Assembly (NCBI GenBank): GCA_042568205.1
Contig: JBHPJE010000001.1
Location: forward strand, 1 to 64,000
Source: JAUVDZ01 sp042568205
GTDB taxonomy: Bacteria > Patescibacteriota > Gracilibacteria > UBA1369 > PNNO01
Length of the DNA stretch: 64,000 nt
Reading direction: 5' to 3'
Shown piece by piece: positions 30,842 to 40,838 of this stretch. The position numbers and the translations under genes were made by a program. The notes under the pieces were generated by a model. It was not told the DNA's origin, did no database searches, and was given only the letters and a program-made list of their open reading frames with translations. Positions within the stretch are counted from its first letter, which is position 1. The number at the start of each line of letters is the position of its first letter.

Positions 30842-33091
30842 ATGAAACAAAAATTTATATCAAAAAAATGGTTTATATTACTGGCAATTGTATTGTTGTT
30901 AATTCCTTTAGTTGCACACGCTGAGACTTCAGCTGTAACTCCTACATCTCAACTTACAGGGACTTTTGATGATGTATTTAAAACAATTTCCGGGATTCTT
31001 ACTCAGTTGATGAGAGCGTTTCAGAAGTTGCTATGGCCAGTGATGTTGGCGATCGGTGGTTTATTAGGTAATGATTTGTTGTTTGGGGCAGGAATGGAAC
31101 AAAGATTATTAGAAGTTTGGACTCAGATTAGAAACTTTGTGAATATTGCTTTTGTTGTGATTTTACTTGGAGTAGCTTTATACAATGTTATTGGATTCGG
31201 AAAGCAGGATAATTTTATGTTAAAAACTGCATTACCTAAGATTATTATTGCACTTATTGCAGTGAATTTTTCTTACGTCGCCATGAAGGTAATACTTGAT
31301 GTTACAAATGTTCTTACAGTTTCAATATTCGCACTTCCAACGTCTATTAGTGAAGATTTAAAGTCTACGGAGATATCTGCGCAATTATTTGATAAAGAAG
31401 GGAAGCCTATATTGAAAGATGGTAAGCCTACTTATAAAGTTGACGCTAATCTTGAATCAAAAATTTGTAAATCAATGTTTGGAACCGCTTCAGATTTTGA
31501 AGAAAGAACAAAAAAAATAAAAGCCGCAGATAGAACAAAATTGCATTGTGATTTTGTTAGTGGAACAAAAACTCTCGCGTTTACTGATGCAGGTAAAAAG
31601 TTTTTTGCGCAGTATAGCCCAAGAAATGCCTCGCTAGTAATGGCAATTCAATTAATGAATATAGTTGAGGTAGATAAAATTACAGAGGCTTCTGCTGCTG
31701 GATTTAATTTATCCAAACTCTCATTTACCTTACTGTTCTCCGTCGTCATATATTTATTATATGCAGTGGCGTACGCAATATTATTTATTGTGTTATTGGT
31801 TAGGATGGTTGTTTTATGGGTGTTTATTGCTCTATCTCCGGTCGTCGCTGTATCTTTGGCATTCCCGGATTTATTGAGTAAAGCAGGATCTTCAAATTTT
31901 GATTTTAAGGAGAAATTTATTAAACATGCAATAGCACCAATCATGATTGCTATACCAATGACACTTGGTTATATAATGCTTGATGCTCTTAAAAATGTGC
32001 AAACAGGTCAGATAAGAAATGATTTTCAACTTGGAGCACTTGATATAAATACTGCTGGTATTTCTGATTTGCAATCAATGATGGTTGCATTTGGAGCTGT
32101 AGCAGTTGTATGGGTGGGTGTGTTTGCTGCAGCAGAAGGAACTTATGCAGCAGGTATTGTTGATGGAATCAGATCAAAACTGAAACAATTTGGTGGAACA
32201 ATTGTTAAGGGTGTTAAATTATTACCACTTATCCCTGCAGGTGCAGGTGCTAAGGGTAGAATTAGTTTCACTCAGGCTTCTCAATTATGGAAGGAACCAA
32301 TGAAACAATTAGAAGCAAAATATGGTGGAGAAAGAGAAACCGGTCCATTAACAGTTCATCAGGTTAATAAAATTAGAACTGCTGCTGAAGCAAAATCTGC
32401 ATTAGGAAGAGAGGGACTTGAGAAAAGAGATGTACAAAAAGCTTTAGCTAAGAAGATAGCAGACTGGCGTAAATCACCTGATGTTGAGAAAAAGAGATTG
32501 GCTAGACAAGTACAAGGTAGGCTTGGCACTCGTAATTGGGGAAGATTCCAAAAAGGTAGTTTGAGGCAACCTGCTGAATTAAGAGGCTTACGCGAACTTT
32601 CAGGAAGAAGTGCTGCAACAGTAAATAGAGGGACAGGTCCAGCTGGTACAGCTCCAACACCTCAAGCTGCAGCACAAGCAGCTGACATAGGTGCTATTGA
32701 AACATATGGTACAACTTATGGATTGATGACTCCTGCTCTTGAAGGGAAATATAAAGCTATACAAAAAGAAAAGAATGCTACAAAGAAAGCTAAACTTGAG
32801 TCAGGCCTTAGAAAAGATGCAGATTTCCAAAAGATTGTTAATATTAAAAATAATGCAGGTGGATCATTAGAAGGTGTAAATAGTAGTGCTGGAGTGGCAG
32901 CTCGTGACGCTAGTAAGAAAAATATTGATACGCTTAAAGCAGCGATTAAAGCTGCAGACAAAGAACTTGAAGGAAAAGCAAAAATTGCAACTCCATCAGA
33001 ACGTAAGAAGATCCTTCAAACTCATCTTAAAAAAGCAATGGGAGCAAAATACACTACTCTCCCAGCTGACGTAAAAAGTATGGTTGAATAA
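30842..33091 (+). CDS. Exported or membrane-inserted polytopic protein, VirB6/TrbL-like in layout
   Basis: The 749-residue product starts with a signal-like sequence (W-F-I-L-L-A-I-V-L-L-L-I-P-L-V-A-H-A-E). About eight membrane helices follow up to residue ~430 and a long soluble helical C-terminus (~440-749). The layout of an N-terminal amphipathic segment, G-L-L-G-N-D-L-L, paired helices and a large loop resembles VirB6/TrbL-like proteins of type IV secretion systems described in Patescibacteria. I base this on topology, not on conserved residues. No VirB4-type ATPase is in the window, so a secretion role is unproven. Confidence 0.55.
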   Translation: MKQKFISKKWFILLAIVLLLIPLVAHAETSAVTPTSQLTGTFDDVFKTISGILTQLMRAFQKLLWPVMLAIGGLLGNDLLFGAGMEQRLLEVWTQIRNFVNIAFVVILLGVALYNVIGFGKQDNFMLKTALPKIIIALIAVNFSYVAMKVILDVTNVLTVSIFALPTSISEDLKSTEISAQLFDKEGKPILKDGKPTYKVDANLESKICKSMFGTASDFEERTKKIKAADRTKLHCDFVSGTKTLAFTDAGKKFFAQYSPRNASLVMAIQLMNIVEVDKITEASAAGFNLSKLSFTLLFSVVIYLLYAVAYAILFIVLLVRMVVLWVFIALSPVVAVSLAFPDLLSKAGSSNFDFKEKFIKHAIAPIMIAIPMTLGYIMLDALKNVQTGQIRNDFQLGALDINTAGISDLQSMMVAFGAVAVVWVGVFAAAEGTYAAGIVDGIRSKLKQFGGTIVKGVKLLPLIPAGAGAKGRISFTQASQLWKEPMKQLEAKYGGERETGPLTVHQVNKIRTAAEAKSALGREGLEKRDVQKALAKKIADWRKSPDVEKKRLARQVQGRLGTRNWGRFQKGSLRQPAELRGLRELSGRSAATVNRGTGPAGTAPTPQAAAQAADIGAIETYGTTYGLMTPALEGKYKAIQKEKNATKKAKLESGLRKDADFQKIVNIKNNAGGSLEGVNSSAGVAARDASKKNIDTLKAAIKAADKELEGKAKIATPSERKKILQTHLKKAMGAKYTTLPADVKSMVE

Positions 33092-33117
33092 AAATCCAAA
33101 AAAAATAAAAACAAAAT

Positions 33118-36100
33118 ATGTTCGAATTCATTAAACAAAAAATCGCAGAACTCGCGAACTCTCAAAATAGAGAGAATATGTTTGGTGAATCGAAATTTGT
33201 TTATTTTTCTGGAGGTCCTGAAGGAGGAGGCGGTGGCGATGAACCAGAGGAACCTACAACTCCGACAACAGAAGCAACTGATGCAACCACAGAAAAACCA
33301 GAAGCAAAAGAAGGCGCAGAAGAGAAAGAAGAAGAGGTAGGTGAGGATGGTGAGGCTATACAAAATATCAGTGAAATAACTTCAAATGTTGTTGAATCTT
33401 CATTTTCGCTATTGGATAAATGGAAATATGATCTTCCACCTGATATTGATCCTGAAAGGATTGAAAATGCCCGTACAATTGTAAATGATTCTACGCTTGC
33501 GATTGAAGAAGAAAAAGCTCAATTTCAGGGGGTGAAAACATTCCTTGATGCAATGGGTGCTGTTGCAGATGAGCAAAAAGAAAAAGAATTGTGGGGTATT
33601 TTATTTGGATATGTTCATGAGATTAAAAATTTAAGAGAGAAGAATCAGTTTAATCCGGATATGATTCCAGCGATGTTAAGTATGAAGCTTCAACCTGCTC
33701 TCAAAAAGTTCTGGCGTGCAAATAGTGAAAAACCGGTTAAAGCAGCTGAAATTAATAAAGCTCAGGGTGAATTTTTACAAGTCATGGATAGAATTGCTTC
33801 GCATGAATTTGAGATCTTTAAAACATTAAATGAAGTCCAAAATGTTATGTGGGATATGCATAACCAACGACAAAAAAAGGAAATTAATGAGAGAGCAATT
33901 AGGGGTGCTGAATCAATTACAGGTCTTAATTTAAAAAAGGATGAGTTATACGAAGGAATTGATCGAGAGATTATTTCTTGGAATGCTGAAGGAGGACAAC
34001 CTAATACAAAAGAATATAAAAATGTTAAATTTAGACTAGTTGATGTTGGAATGGATAAGAAACGAGTTCCAGATCCTGAATCTGATGATAAAGATCAGCA
34101 AAAAAATCGGATGATTGGTATTTATGTTGCAATTGAAAACCAAAGAACAGGCCAGATTCATCGATTAAAAATTGATAATTTTAGAGAATTTGCAAATCTT
34201 CATAGATTGCAGCCAAAAGTAAAAAATAAAAAACAGCTTAAAGAAAAAGTCGGTTATTTAAAAGAAATGAATGTTGAATTGCGGGCTGGGATGAAGCTCG
34301 AATATAACGACTGGGTGTACAATGAAGAGCAAAAAAGGCGCAAACCACAAGCGAAAACAGTAACAATTAAATTTTTAGATGATAAAACTGTTCAGTTAGA
34401 TCAGGCAGTAACAACTTATTCTCCTTTTGATAATCCGGATCCGCAATTTCATGAAACCAAGGACACACTGGAGCTTGGTGAATTTGCACAATGGTTAAAC
34501 AAAAGAAAAGCATTGCCTGAGATGTCACAAATTGAATTACAAGCGAAAATGGATGAACATTATGAATATATGAATACCAAATATGGTCGAAATAAAAAAT
34601 GTCACCGACCAATTGAATTGCAAAAAGGTGAAGTAGTGTTTGCTGATGCTCCTGGGAATCCATTATTTGAAATAGCAGTGGTAACTCCATCAATGATTCA
34701 ACTTACAAATGGTCGAAAATTCACAATGCCTCAATTTATGAGATGGGTATATGAATTTGATATGGAGCCATATGATCCTAGATTAGAAGGAATGAAAGTT
34801 AGAAAGTATTTTGATCGGCAAAAAGCTGAAAAGAAATTCACAGAAACTCTGGAAGCAGCAGCAGAAAGAGCTGAAAAAGATGCAACTGCAACAGTCAAGC
34901 ACTTCAGAGATACAGGAACCTGGCGAGATACTCTTAAAAAATTAAAAGAAAAAGGCCTTGAAGGAATTCATGAAGGTCCAAAAGTCCCACTTAAAGAAGA
35001 CTTTCAAAATGATGTTCAAAGGGAAGGTCATGGTTGGATGAAACAATTTGTAAAAGATACTGAATTACTCCGTTTGGACGATATCTTTGAAATGTTTAAA
35101 GTTGGATGGGAATATAAAAAACGTAACTGGGAAAGAAAACAAAAAGCCAGATATTCAAAAATCGGGAAGGGAATACCTTGGTTTGGTACTGAGTTTGAAC
35201 GTATAAATCAACAGTCAGAAAATGAAGAAATGCAGCAGTTTAAAGATTCCATGAGTCAATGGGGTGTAAGAGATGTTCAGGAAACACTTTATAAAACAAA
35301 AAATTCAGATCAGGCAAAGGCTTGCTTTAATGTATTGGCTGAGAAAGGTCAAATTAGATGGGATGATCCGCAATTATGGGAGGCAATAAATAATCATACT
35401 GACATTAATCATAAAATCCCAAAACCTTTAGCTGGAATGGATCCTTATATGCCATTTAAAGAAGGTACCGGATTAAAATTTAATGGCGTTGATATTGCAG
35501 GTAAATCTGCAATTGATTTTATTCCTGAAGCTCTCGATTCAATTTGGGGAGAATCAACATATATCGACTGGAAGCGACAAAACGATGGGGCTTTAGAGGA
35601 TGGAATCCAAAAGTCATTTAACAAAGCCGAAGAATTAGAATCAGATCCTAAAAATGTTGGTGGTATCGGAAAGGAACTTGCGACCTTATTAGAACGTCAT
35701 ATGCGTGGAGAATATGTTGATCCTTCGGAATTTGAAGGAATGCTTCGATTTATTATTGAAATGGGTAAAGCCGGTGGTAGACATAAAATGTATTACCTAT
35801 TGATGGGTACGAGTGCAAAAGATCCAAGTGGAAGAACAATTATGGGTTGGGATCGTGTTGGTCGATTTATTAGTAAATACTCAAATGCATTCCCACCTCT
35901 TGATTACTTTAGTGCTTCAAATCAAGCACCAAAACGTGATTTAGAAACTGGCGAAATTTTCGAAAGACAATGGGTTAGACAGGATTTCGATAAACTTACA
36001 AAACCATGGGTTGATCAAATTAGATCAAATGGTGGAATAGTGCCAAAAGTGCCTCCAACAGAATCATGGGATTTCTTATGGAAAGAGGTTTGTACTTCAG

Positions 36101-36870
36101 ATGCATTCCAAATCAGACTTGAAAAAGGTATTAGATCTGCGCAAAATATGGATCACGATGATTCACCATTCTTCATCCCTGCATTAAAAGAAACAGAAAT
36201 TGAAACTGCTTGTGCTGCATCCGGAGGTGAAACCAAAAAATTTACAGTTCAAGGGTATAAAAATGGATATTTAGGATTCGGATTAAGATTAAAATATTTA
36301 CAAGATAAAGTTGATGAAGAAAAAGAATTTGAAAATAAAGGAGAAGTTGGTTTTAGTAACCAATTTTTAGCAAAAATGGTTGCTTCTTTCAGGTCTTATG
36401 TTCGATATGATGCAATTCTTGATAATAGATATAGAAGATCTGAAGAATCTCGTTTGCAGCGATTTAGCTCAAATGACTTTAGTACTGGTTGTGTATGGGA
36501 TGGCGAGCATGCAATTCAGGATTACCGAGACGAAATGCAGGGATTAATACAAGAAGTTATTAGGGCTTATGGAAAACAAGGAGACGAAAGTCTGTCAAAA
36601 ACACCTTTTGAGCGGTTGCCATCTGTAAAAGGAGATAAGAAGATGAAACAGCAACAGGAGAAAATCGAGGCATCTGTACAAAACTGGGGTCCTGAATTTG
36701 AAAGAATGGTTATGTCAGATGGTGGTAAAAAATTCCAAAAAATAATAGAAAAACATACCTTTAAATTTGATAAAGTCGGCGAACTAAGCCCTCAAGAGAG
36801 AATCAGAAATAAAATGGACATGACTCTATTCGAAGCTGACCGTAAAGGGATTGTGGATAGTGAGTACTAG
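33118..36870 (+). CDS. Very large soluble protein, unknown, 1250 aa
   Basis: A 1250-residue protein without membrane helices. A Gly/Glu/Thr/Pro-rich low-complexity stretch (~35-80) follows the N-terminus; the rest is globular and charged, with many Trp and aromatic residues (for example W-G-V-R-D-V, P-W-F-G-T-E-F-E-R). No nucleotide-binding or protease motif is recognised. It follows the polytopic membrane protein by 26 bases and probably ends the operon, since a new promoter begins at 36874. It may be the cytoplasmic partner of the membrane proteins before it (inference). Confidence 0.6.
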   Translation: MFEFIKQKIAELANSQNRENMFGESKFVYFSGGPEGGGGGDEPEEPTTPTTEATDATTEKPEAKEGAEEKEEEVGEDGEAIQNISEITSNVVESSFSLLDKWKYDLPPDIDPERIENARTIVNDSTLAIEEEKAQFQGVKTFLDAMGAVADEQKEKELWGILFGYVHEIKNLREKNQFNPDMIPAMLSMKLQPALKKFWRANSEKPVKAAEINKAQGEFLQVMDRIASHEFEIFKTLNEVQNVMWDMHNQRQKKEINERAIRGAESITGLNLKKDELYEGIDREIISWNAEGGQPNTKEYKNVKFRLVDVGMDKKRVPDPESDDKDQQKNRMIGIYVAIENQRTGQIHRLKIDNFREFANLHRLQPKVKNKKQLKEKVGYLKEMNVELRAGMKLEYNDWVYNEEQKRRKPQAKTVTIKFLDDKTVQLDQAVTTYSPFDNPDPQFHETKDTLELGEFAQWLNKRKALPEMSQIELQAKMDEHYEYMNTKYGRNKKCHRPIELQKGEVVFADAPGNPLFEIAVVTPSMIQLTNGRKFTMPQFMRWVYEFDMEPYDPRLEGMKVRKYFDRQKAEKKFTETLEAAAERAEKDATATVKHFRDTGTWRDTLKKLKEKGLEGIHEGPKVPLKEDFQNDVQREGHGWMKQFVKDTELLRLDDIFEMFKVGWEYKKRNWERKQKARYSKIGKGIPWFGTEFERINQQSENEEMQQFKDSMSQWGVRDVQETLYKTKNSDQAKACFNVLAEKGQIRWDDPQLWEAINNHTDINHKIPKPLAGMDPYMPFKEGTGLKFNGVDIAGKSAIDFIPEALDSIWGESTYIDWKRQNDGALEDGIQKSFNKAEELESDPKNVGGIGKELATLLERHMRGEYVDPSEFEGMLRFIIEMGKAGGRHKMYYLLMGTSAKDPSGRTIMGWDRVGRFISKYSNAFPPLDYFSASNQAPKRDLETGEIFERQWVRQDFDKLTKPWVDQIRSNGGIVPKVPPTESWDFLWKEVCTSDAFQIRLEKGIRSAQNMDHDDSPFFIPALKETEIETACAASGGETKKFTVQGYKNGYLGFGLRLKYLQDKVDEEKEFENKGEVGFSNQFLAKMVASFRSYVRYDAILDNRYRRSEESRLQRFSSNDFSTGCVWDGEHAIQDYRDEMQGLIQEVIRAYGKQGDESLSKTPFERLPSVKGDKKMKQQQEKIEASVQNWGPEFERMVMSDGGKKFQKIIEKHTFKFDKVGELSPQERIRNKMDMTLFEADRKGIVDSEY

Positions 36871-36873
36871 GGG

Positions 36874-36901
36874 TTGACTTTCTCTGGAAATGTATTATAA
36901 T
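36874..36901 (+). promoter_or_regulatory. Promoter of the 654-aa gene
   Basis: TTGACT (36874-36879), 16 bases, TATAAT (36896-36901). The leader is about 53 bases to the ATG at 36961. Confidence 0.7.
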
Positions 36902-36960
36902 TATCTTCTGCATTAATTTAAGTAATGTATAAGGATATTTTTCGTTAATAACTAATAGAA

Positions 36961-38925
36961 ATGGCTTCTACCCAAATTAGAAATCTAGCACTGAAAGATG
37001 AGGTCGTATTGAAAAGCTTACCTGCTGAAGAGCAGGAGGCATTGATACGTACAGCTAGTGCTATTTGGGAAAGATCCGTACAAGTTGCTGAGGCGAAAAA
37101 TGCTGAGAAACTAGCCAAGTACGAGAATTTTAAGAAAAAATTTAGAAGTTATTTACTAAGCCTTCCCGGTGAATACAAAGTTGATACTGAGCAAATCCAT
37201 AATGGTGAATACGACCATATTGCTAGCGAAATTTATCAGGAACTTAGCAAAATTCCACCTTCTGATAAAATGCTTTTTCATAGAATCCATGAGTCATTAG
37301 AACTTTTAGGAATTATTGATGAAGATACAAGTAGGGACAAACTTTCGCATACACAAAAGTATTTAGAGGTATTTAAAGCTCTTTGGGGAGATGGAATTCC
37401 TCAATATTTATCAAATATCCTTCAGAGAACTGAAGTTTTGGATAAAACTGATGTTTTATATTTTTGGAAAATGTCTTTAAGACATGAAGAGCTTCATAAC
37501 GGGGATGATGAAGAATTAGAAGCTAAAGCAGAAGAGGAACTAATGAAAAGTATTAAAGAAGATGGTGTTTTTGATGAAGTAATGAGAAAGATTTTCCCAG
37601 GAGGTCTTCCAAAATTATTAAAGACAGATCTAAAAGATGCATCAATTTCTGAGCTTCAGGCTATTTGGAAATCCGAAGAAGGTGTTACAAAAGAAAGTTG
37701 GGAAAAAAAGCATATGGCTTACATTAAATTAATGGTTATTTATTCAGTTAGCCATATCCTTGGAACAATTGATTTTGAAAGAAAAAGGTTTTTAAAGGAG
37801 CAAATCGGTAAATATGTACCGGCTGATCTAAAAACTAAGGTTAGCACTTGTTTGAAGCTTTTAACTAAATATCTTGAAGATTCAACTGAGCCGGATCCTA
37901 CAAAAATTAAGGATACAGTTAGGACTAGAATTGATGTTGTTTTTCCTGAAGGAGTTTTAGAAACGGGAAATCCAACTGAAATTAAGCATTATGTTGTAAG
38001 AAAAGTGGCTGAAACTTTAGCAATGTTTGGTACAAGTTTTGATGCAAGCCGTTTAAGGAACTCTTATATTAAAGGTGGAATTAATAGAAATAGTGGTGAT
38101 ATTCATAGAGCTCTTCAGGTTACACTTATTACTTCCTGTGATTATGATGAAGATGGGAATATTAATCCTTGTCCTGAAGCTTATCCGCTTGAATTGCAAT
38201 TTCCAGCAGAATTAACACCACAAGAAAGAAAAGATGACGATAAAAAATATAATGAAAAGAAACTCGCTGCAGTTCGAAGAGCATTAGGTACAAAAATTGA
38301 ATTCTTTGATTATGTCTCTCATTTAGCGGATTTATTTATTAAAGAACCTGAATTAATTGAAGAAACTTCAGGTGGAACTTATGAACTGTCTGATGTTGAA
38401 AGATTAGGCATTAAGTTCATCAAAATATTATCAACTGATGATCCTGAAACTTTCAAATTATTGAAAGATAAAATTGATGAAAGTTCAAAAGTTTATGGTC
38501 AGAAGTTTAAAAAAGCCCTAAAAGCTTTAGAAAAATATTGGCATAAAAAGCATAAAACATTTATTCTAGAGCGTTTTGCAATATTAACAGATGTCCTTGA
38601 AGAACACGATGGAGTTGCAGTAAATAGGATGAAAGACTATATCAATAGATCAATTGGGAAAGTTGCGGTTTACTATAATTCTAAAATTGAAAAATCCACA
38701 ATAATAAAACAAGATGAACATGATTGTTATGTTCATGTAGCTCGACATATTGAGTTAATACTATTATCAATTCAGGATTTAACAAAAGAACAAAAAGTCC
38801 TAGGACAAAGAATTTCAACTATTTGTAATGCAATGCTTGAATATATTCAAAAACATGAAGAAGCAGGTCAAATTGAGCAACTTGTTGAGCAAGGTGACAA
38901 TGGCTTGGAAAGATTATTAGCTTAA
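36961..38925 (+). CDS. Unknown all-helical cytoplasmic protein, 654 aa
   Basis: A charged, mostly helical protein with repeated L-x-x-I and E/K-rich helices and no signal peptide or membrane segment. No motif is recognised, and no enzyme class is suggested. It has its own promoter, separate from the preceding operon, but may still belong to the same system because of its position. Its 3' end overlaps convergent thrS by 4 bases. Confidence 0.6.
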   Translation: MASTQIRNLALKDEVVLKSLPAEEQEALIRTASAIWERSVQVAEAKNAEKLAKYENFKKKFRSYLLSLPGEYKVDTEQIHNGEYDHIASEIYQELSKIPPSDKMLFHRIHESLELLGIIDEDTSRDKLSHTQKYLEVFKALWGDGIPQYLSNILQRTEVLDKTDVLYFWKMSLRHEELHNGDDEELEAKAEEELMKSIKEDGVFDEVMRKIFPGGLPKLLKTDLKDASISELQAIWKSEEGVTKESWEKKHMAYIKLMVIYSVSHILGTIDFERKRFLKEQIGKYVPADLKTKVSTCLKLLTKYLEDSTEPDPTKIKDTVRTRIDVVFPEGVLETGNPTEIKHYVVRKVAETLAMFGTSFDASRLRNSYIKGGINRNSGDIHRALQVTLITSCDYDEDGNINPCPEAYPLELQFPAELTPQERKDDDKKYNEKKLAAVRRALGTKIEFFDYVSHLADLFIKEPELIEETSGGTYELSDVERLGIKFIKILSTDDPETFKLLKDKIDESSKVYGQKFKKALKALEKYWHKKHKTFILERFAILTDVLEEHDGVAVNRMKDYINRSIGKVAVYYNSKIEKSTIIKQDEHDCYVHVARHIELILLSIQDLTKEQKVLGQRISTICNAMLEYIQKHEEAGQIEQLVEQGDNGLERLLA

Positions 38926-40703
38926 GCTCTTTCTTTGATCTCTTTCAATAAATCTTTTAAAAACTTATTAGCTTTATGTGAGTTCTGCTCTTTAGTTTTG
39001 TAATCCCGCACACCAAGGCTTTTACTTTCAACTTCCTTATCTCCGATCACGCACATGTATGGGATTTTTTTCATTTCAGCTTCGCGGATTCTTTTACCAA
39101 GAGTATCATCTGCAGGCATGATTTCAGCTCGTATGCCAGCTTTTAAGAACTCACCCAACATTTCCTTGGCATATTCCTCATGTGGTTCTGCAACCGGTAA
39201 GAACGCAACCTGACGAGGCGCAAGCCAAGCAGGGAATGCTCCAGCATAATGCTCAATAAGGAATCCAATCATTCGTTCATGAGTTGATAAAGGTGCCCTG
39301 TGAATACAAATTGGAGTTTTATCTTTTCCATCCTTATCAACATAAGTTAAATCAAACCGCATTGGCACAGCAAAATCTAATTGATTAGTTGCAAGTGTGA
39401 ATTCACGTCCTATCACACTCCAAACCTGAACATCGATTTTAGGACCGTAAAAAGCCGCTTCATCTTCAGCTTCTTCAAATGGAACTTTTAATTTTTTAAG
39501 GACCTTTCTTACTAAATCTTCTGTTTTAATCCACAATTCTTCATTATCAACATATTTTTTTCCAAGTCCTTCTTTAGAATGCTTTGAAAGTCGCATTTCA
39601 TATTTTTCAATTCCAAATATTTCAAAATACATTAAATAAAGTTCAATAACTTTAGCGAATTCTTCTTCAAACTGTTCTTCAGTACAGTAAATATGCGCAT
39701 CATTCATTGCCATTGATCGTACACGCATTAATCCAAATAGCGCTCCAGAATCCTCATATCTGTAACAATGCCCATATTCAGCTAATCGTAAAGGCAAGTC
39801 TTTATATGATTTTGGAGTTGCTGCATAGATTTTATGATGATGAGGACAATTCATCGCTTTCAAATAGTATTTTTCATTATCTAAATCCATTGAAGGAAAC
39901 ATTGAGTCTTCATAATATGGCAGGTGTCCTGATCGGTGATATAAAGTATCTTTAGCAATATGCGGAGATCTTACCCTTTTATATCCTTGCTCATCTTCTT
40001 TTTCTTTAGCTAAATCCTCAAGAGCATCAGCAATAATTGTTCCATTTGGAAGCCATAATGGTAATCCAGCTCCAATTTCTTCATCAAATGCGAAGAGTTC
40101 TAGTTCTTTCCCAAGCTTTCTATGATCTCGTTTTTTTGCTTCTTCAACTTGTTTTAAGTATGCATCGAGTTCTTCTTTATTCTCAAAACAAACACCATAA
40201 ATTCTTTGAAGCATTGGATTTTCTTCAGATCCTTTCCAATAAGCTCCAGCAATTGTTGTAAGTTTGAATGCTTTGATTTTCTGAGTCCCTTCTATATGCG
40301 GACCTTCACACATATCAACAAATTTACCTTCTCCTTTTTGATCAATGTTTTCAAAAAATTGAATTGTTTTAATGCCTTTTGCAGCCAAATCATCAGATGC
40401 TTCAATTTTATAATCCTGACCGATCTTCTTTAAATATTCTTTAGCTTCATCAAGAGGCAATTCTTTATGCTCAAATTTCTGATTCTGCTTAATAATATGT
40501 TTCATTTTCTTTTCTAAAAGCGGTAAATCTTCTGGAATTAAGGTTCGAGGCAGTTCAAAATCATAATAAAATCCATTTTCAATAGCTGGACCAAAACCAA
40601 GTTTAGCCTCAGGAAACATATCAAGAACAGCTTGTGCAAGCACATGTGCGCATGAATGTCTCATTTTTTCCAAATCTACAGGTGCAGAAGTCTTTTTTGA
40701 CAT
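38922..40703 (-). CDS. thrS: Threonyl-tRNA synthetase lacking the N-terminal TGS domain
   Basis: The 593-residue class II synthetase charges tRNA-Thr. The editing (SAD) domain carries H16-S-C-A-H20 and C132-x3-H136, which hydrolyse Ser-tRNA. The catalytic core shows M-N-C-P, L-P-L-R-L-A-E, V-R-S-M-A-M-N-D-A-H-I-Y-C and I-H-R-A, including the Cys/His/His zinc ligands; the C-terminal anticodon-binding domain is complete. Compared with the ~640-residue E. coli enzyme, the ~60-residue TGS domain is missing, because the frame begins directly at the editing domain. A promoter precedes the ATG at 40703. Confidence 0.95.
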   Translation of the reverse strand: MSKKTSAPVDLEKMRHSCAHVLAQAVLDMFPEAKLGFGPAIENGFYYDFELPRTLIPEDLPLLEKKMKHIIKQNQKFEHKELPLDEAKEYLKKIGQDYKIEASDDLAAKGIKTIQFFENIDQKGEGKFVDMCEGPHIEGTQKIKAFKLTTIAGAYWKGSEENPMLQRIYGVCFENKEELDAYLKQVEEAKKRDHRKLGKELELFAFDEEIGAGLPLWLPNGTIIADALEDLAKEKEDEQGYKRVRSPHIAKDTLYHRSGHLPYYEDSMFPSMDLDNEKYYLKAMNCPHHHKIYAATPKSYKDLPLRLAEYGHCYRYEDSGALFGLMRVRSMAMNDAHIYCTEEQFEEEFAKVIELYLMYFEIFGIEKYEMRLSKHSKEGLGKKYVDNEELWIKTEDLVRKVLKKLKVPFEEAEDEAAFYGPKIDVQVWSVIGREFTLATNQLDFAVPMRFDLTYVDKDGKDKTPICIHRAPLSTHERMIGFLIEHYAGAFPAWLAPRQVAFLPVAEPHEEYAKEMLGEFLKAGIRAEIMPADDTLGKRIREAEMKKIPYMCVIGDKEVESKSLGVRDYKTKEQNSHKANKFLKDLLKEIKERA

Positions 40704-40728
40704 AATTTTTAATTAATTTTACCTAACA

Positions 40729-40757
40729 AAAATAGCTAACTTGTGGCAAAAAGTCAA
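40729..40757 (-). promoter_or_regulatory. Promoter of thrS
   Basis: On the minus strand TTGACT (40757-40752), 17 bases, TATTTT (40734-40729). The leader is about 18 bases. Confidence 0.55.
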
Positions 40758-40770
40758 AATATTGCCCCAC

Positions 40771-40824
40771 TTAACCCCACCATAACTGTTTACCCCACTA
40801 TACCTGATCTACCCACTAAAACCG
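40771..40824. repeat. Decaying 18-base tandem repeat between thrS and recF, related to the purP/TrmB operator
   Basis: Three head-to-tail 18-base units are visible: TTAACCCCACCATAACTG (40771-40788), TTTACCCCACTATACCTG (40789-40806) and ATCTACCCACTAAAACCG (40807-40824). The first unit plus two bases matches 17299-17318 in all but one position. The array lies just upstream of the recF -10 box and beside the thrS promoter, so it could be a shared operator. In one frame it also reads as a repeated hexapeptide, which I judge incidental. Confidence 0.6.
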
Positions 40825-40832
40825 ATCTGAGG

Positions 40833-40838
40833 TATACT
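40833..40838 (+). promoter_or_regulatory. -10 box of recF (leaderless)
   Basis: TATACT ends 6 bases before the recF ATG at 40845, so the transcript should start at the start codon. No good -35 is seen; the 18-base repeat array lies there instead, which may point to activator-dependent transcription. Confidence 0.5.
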
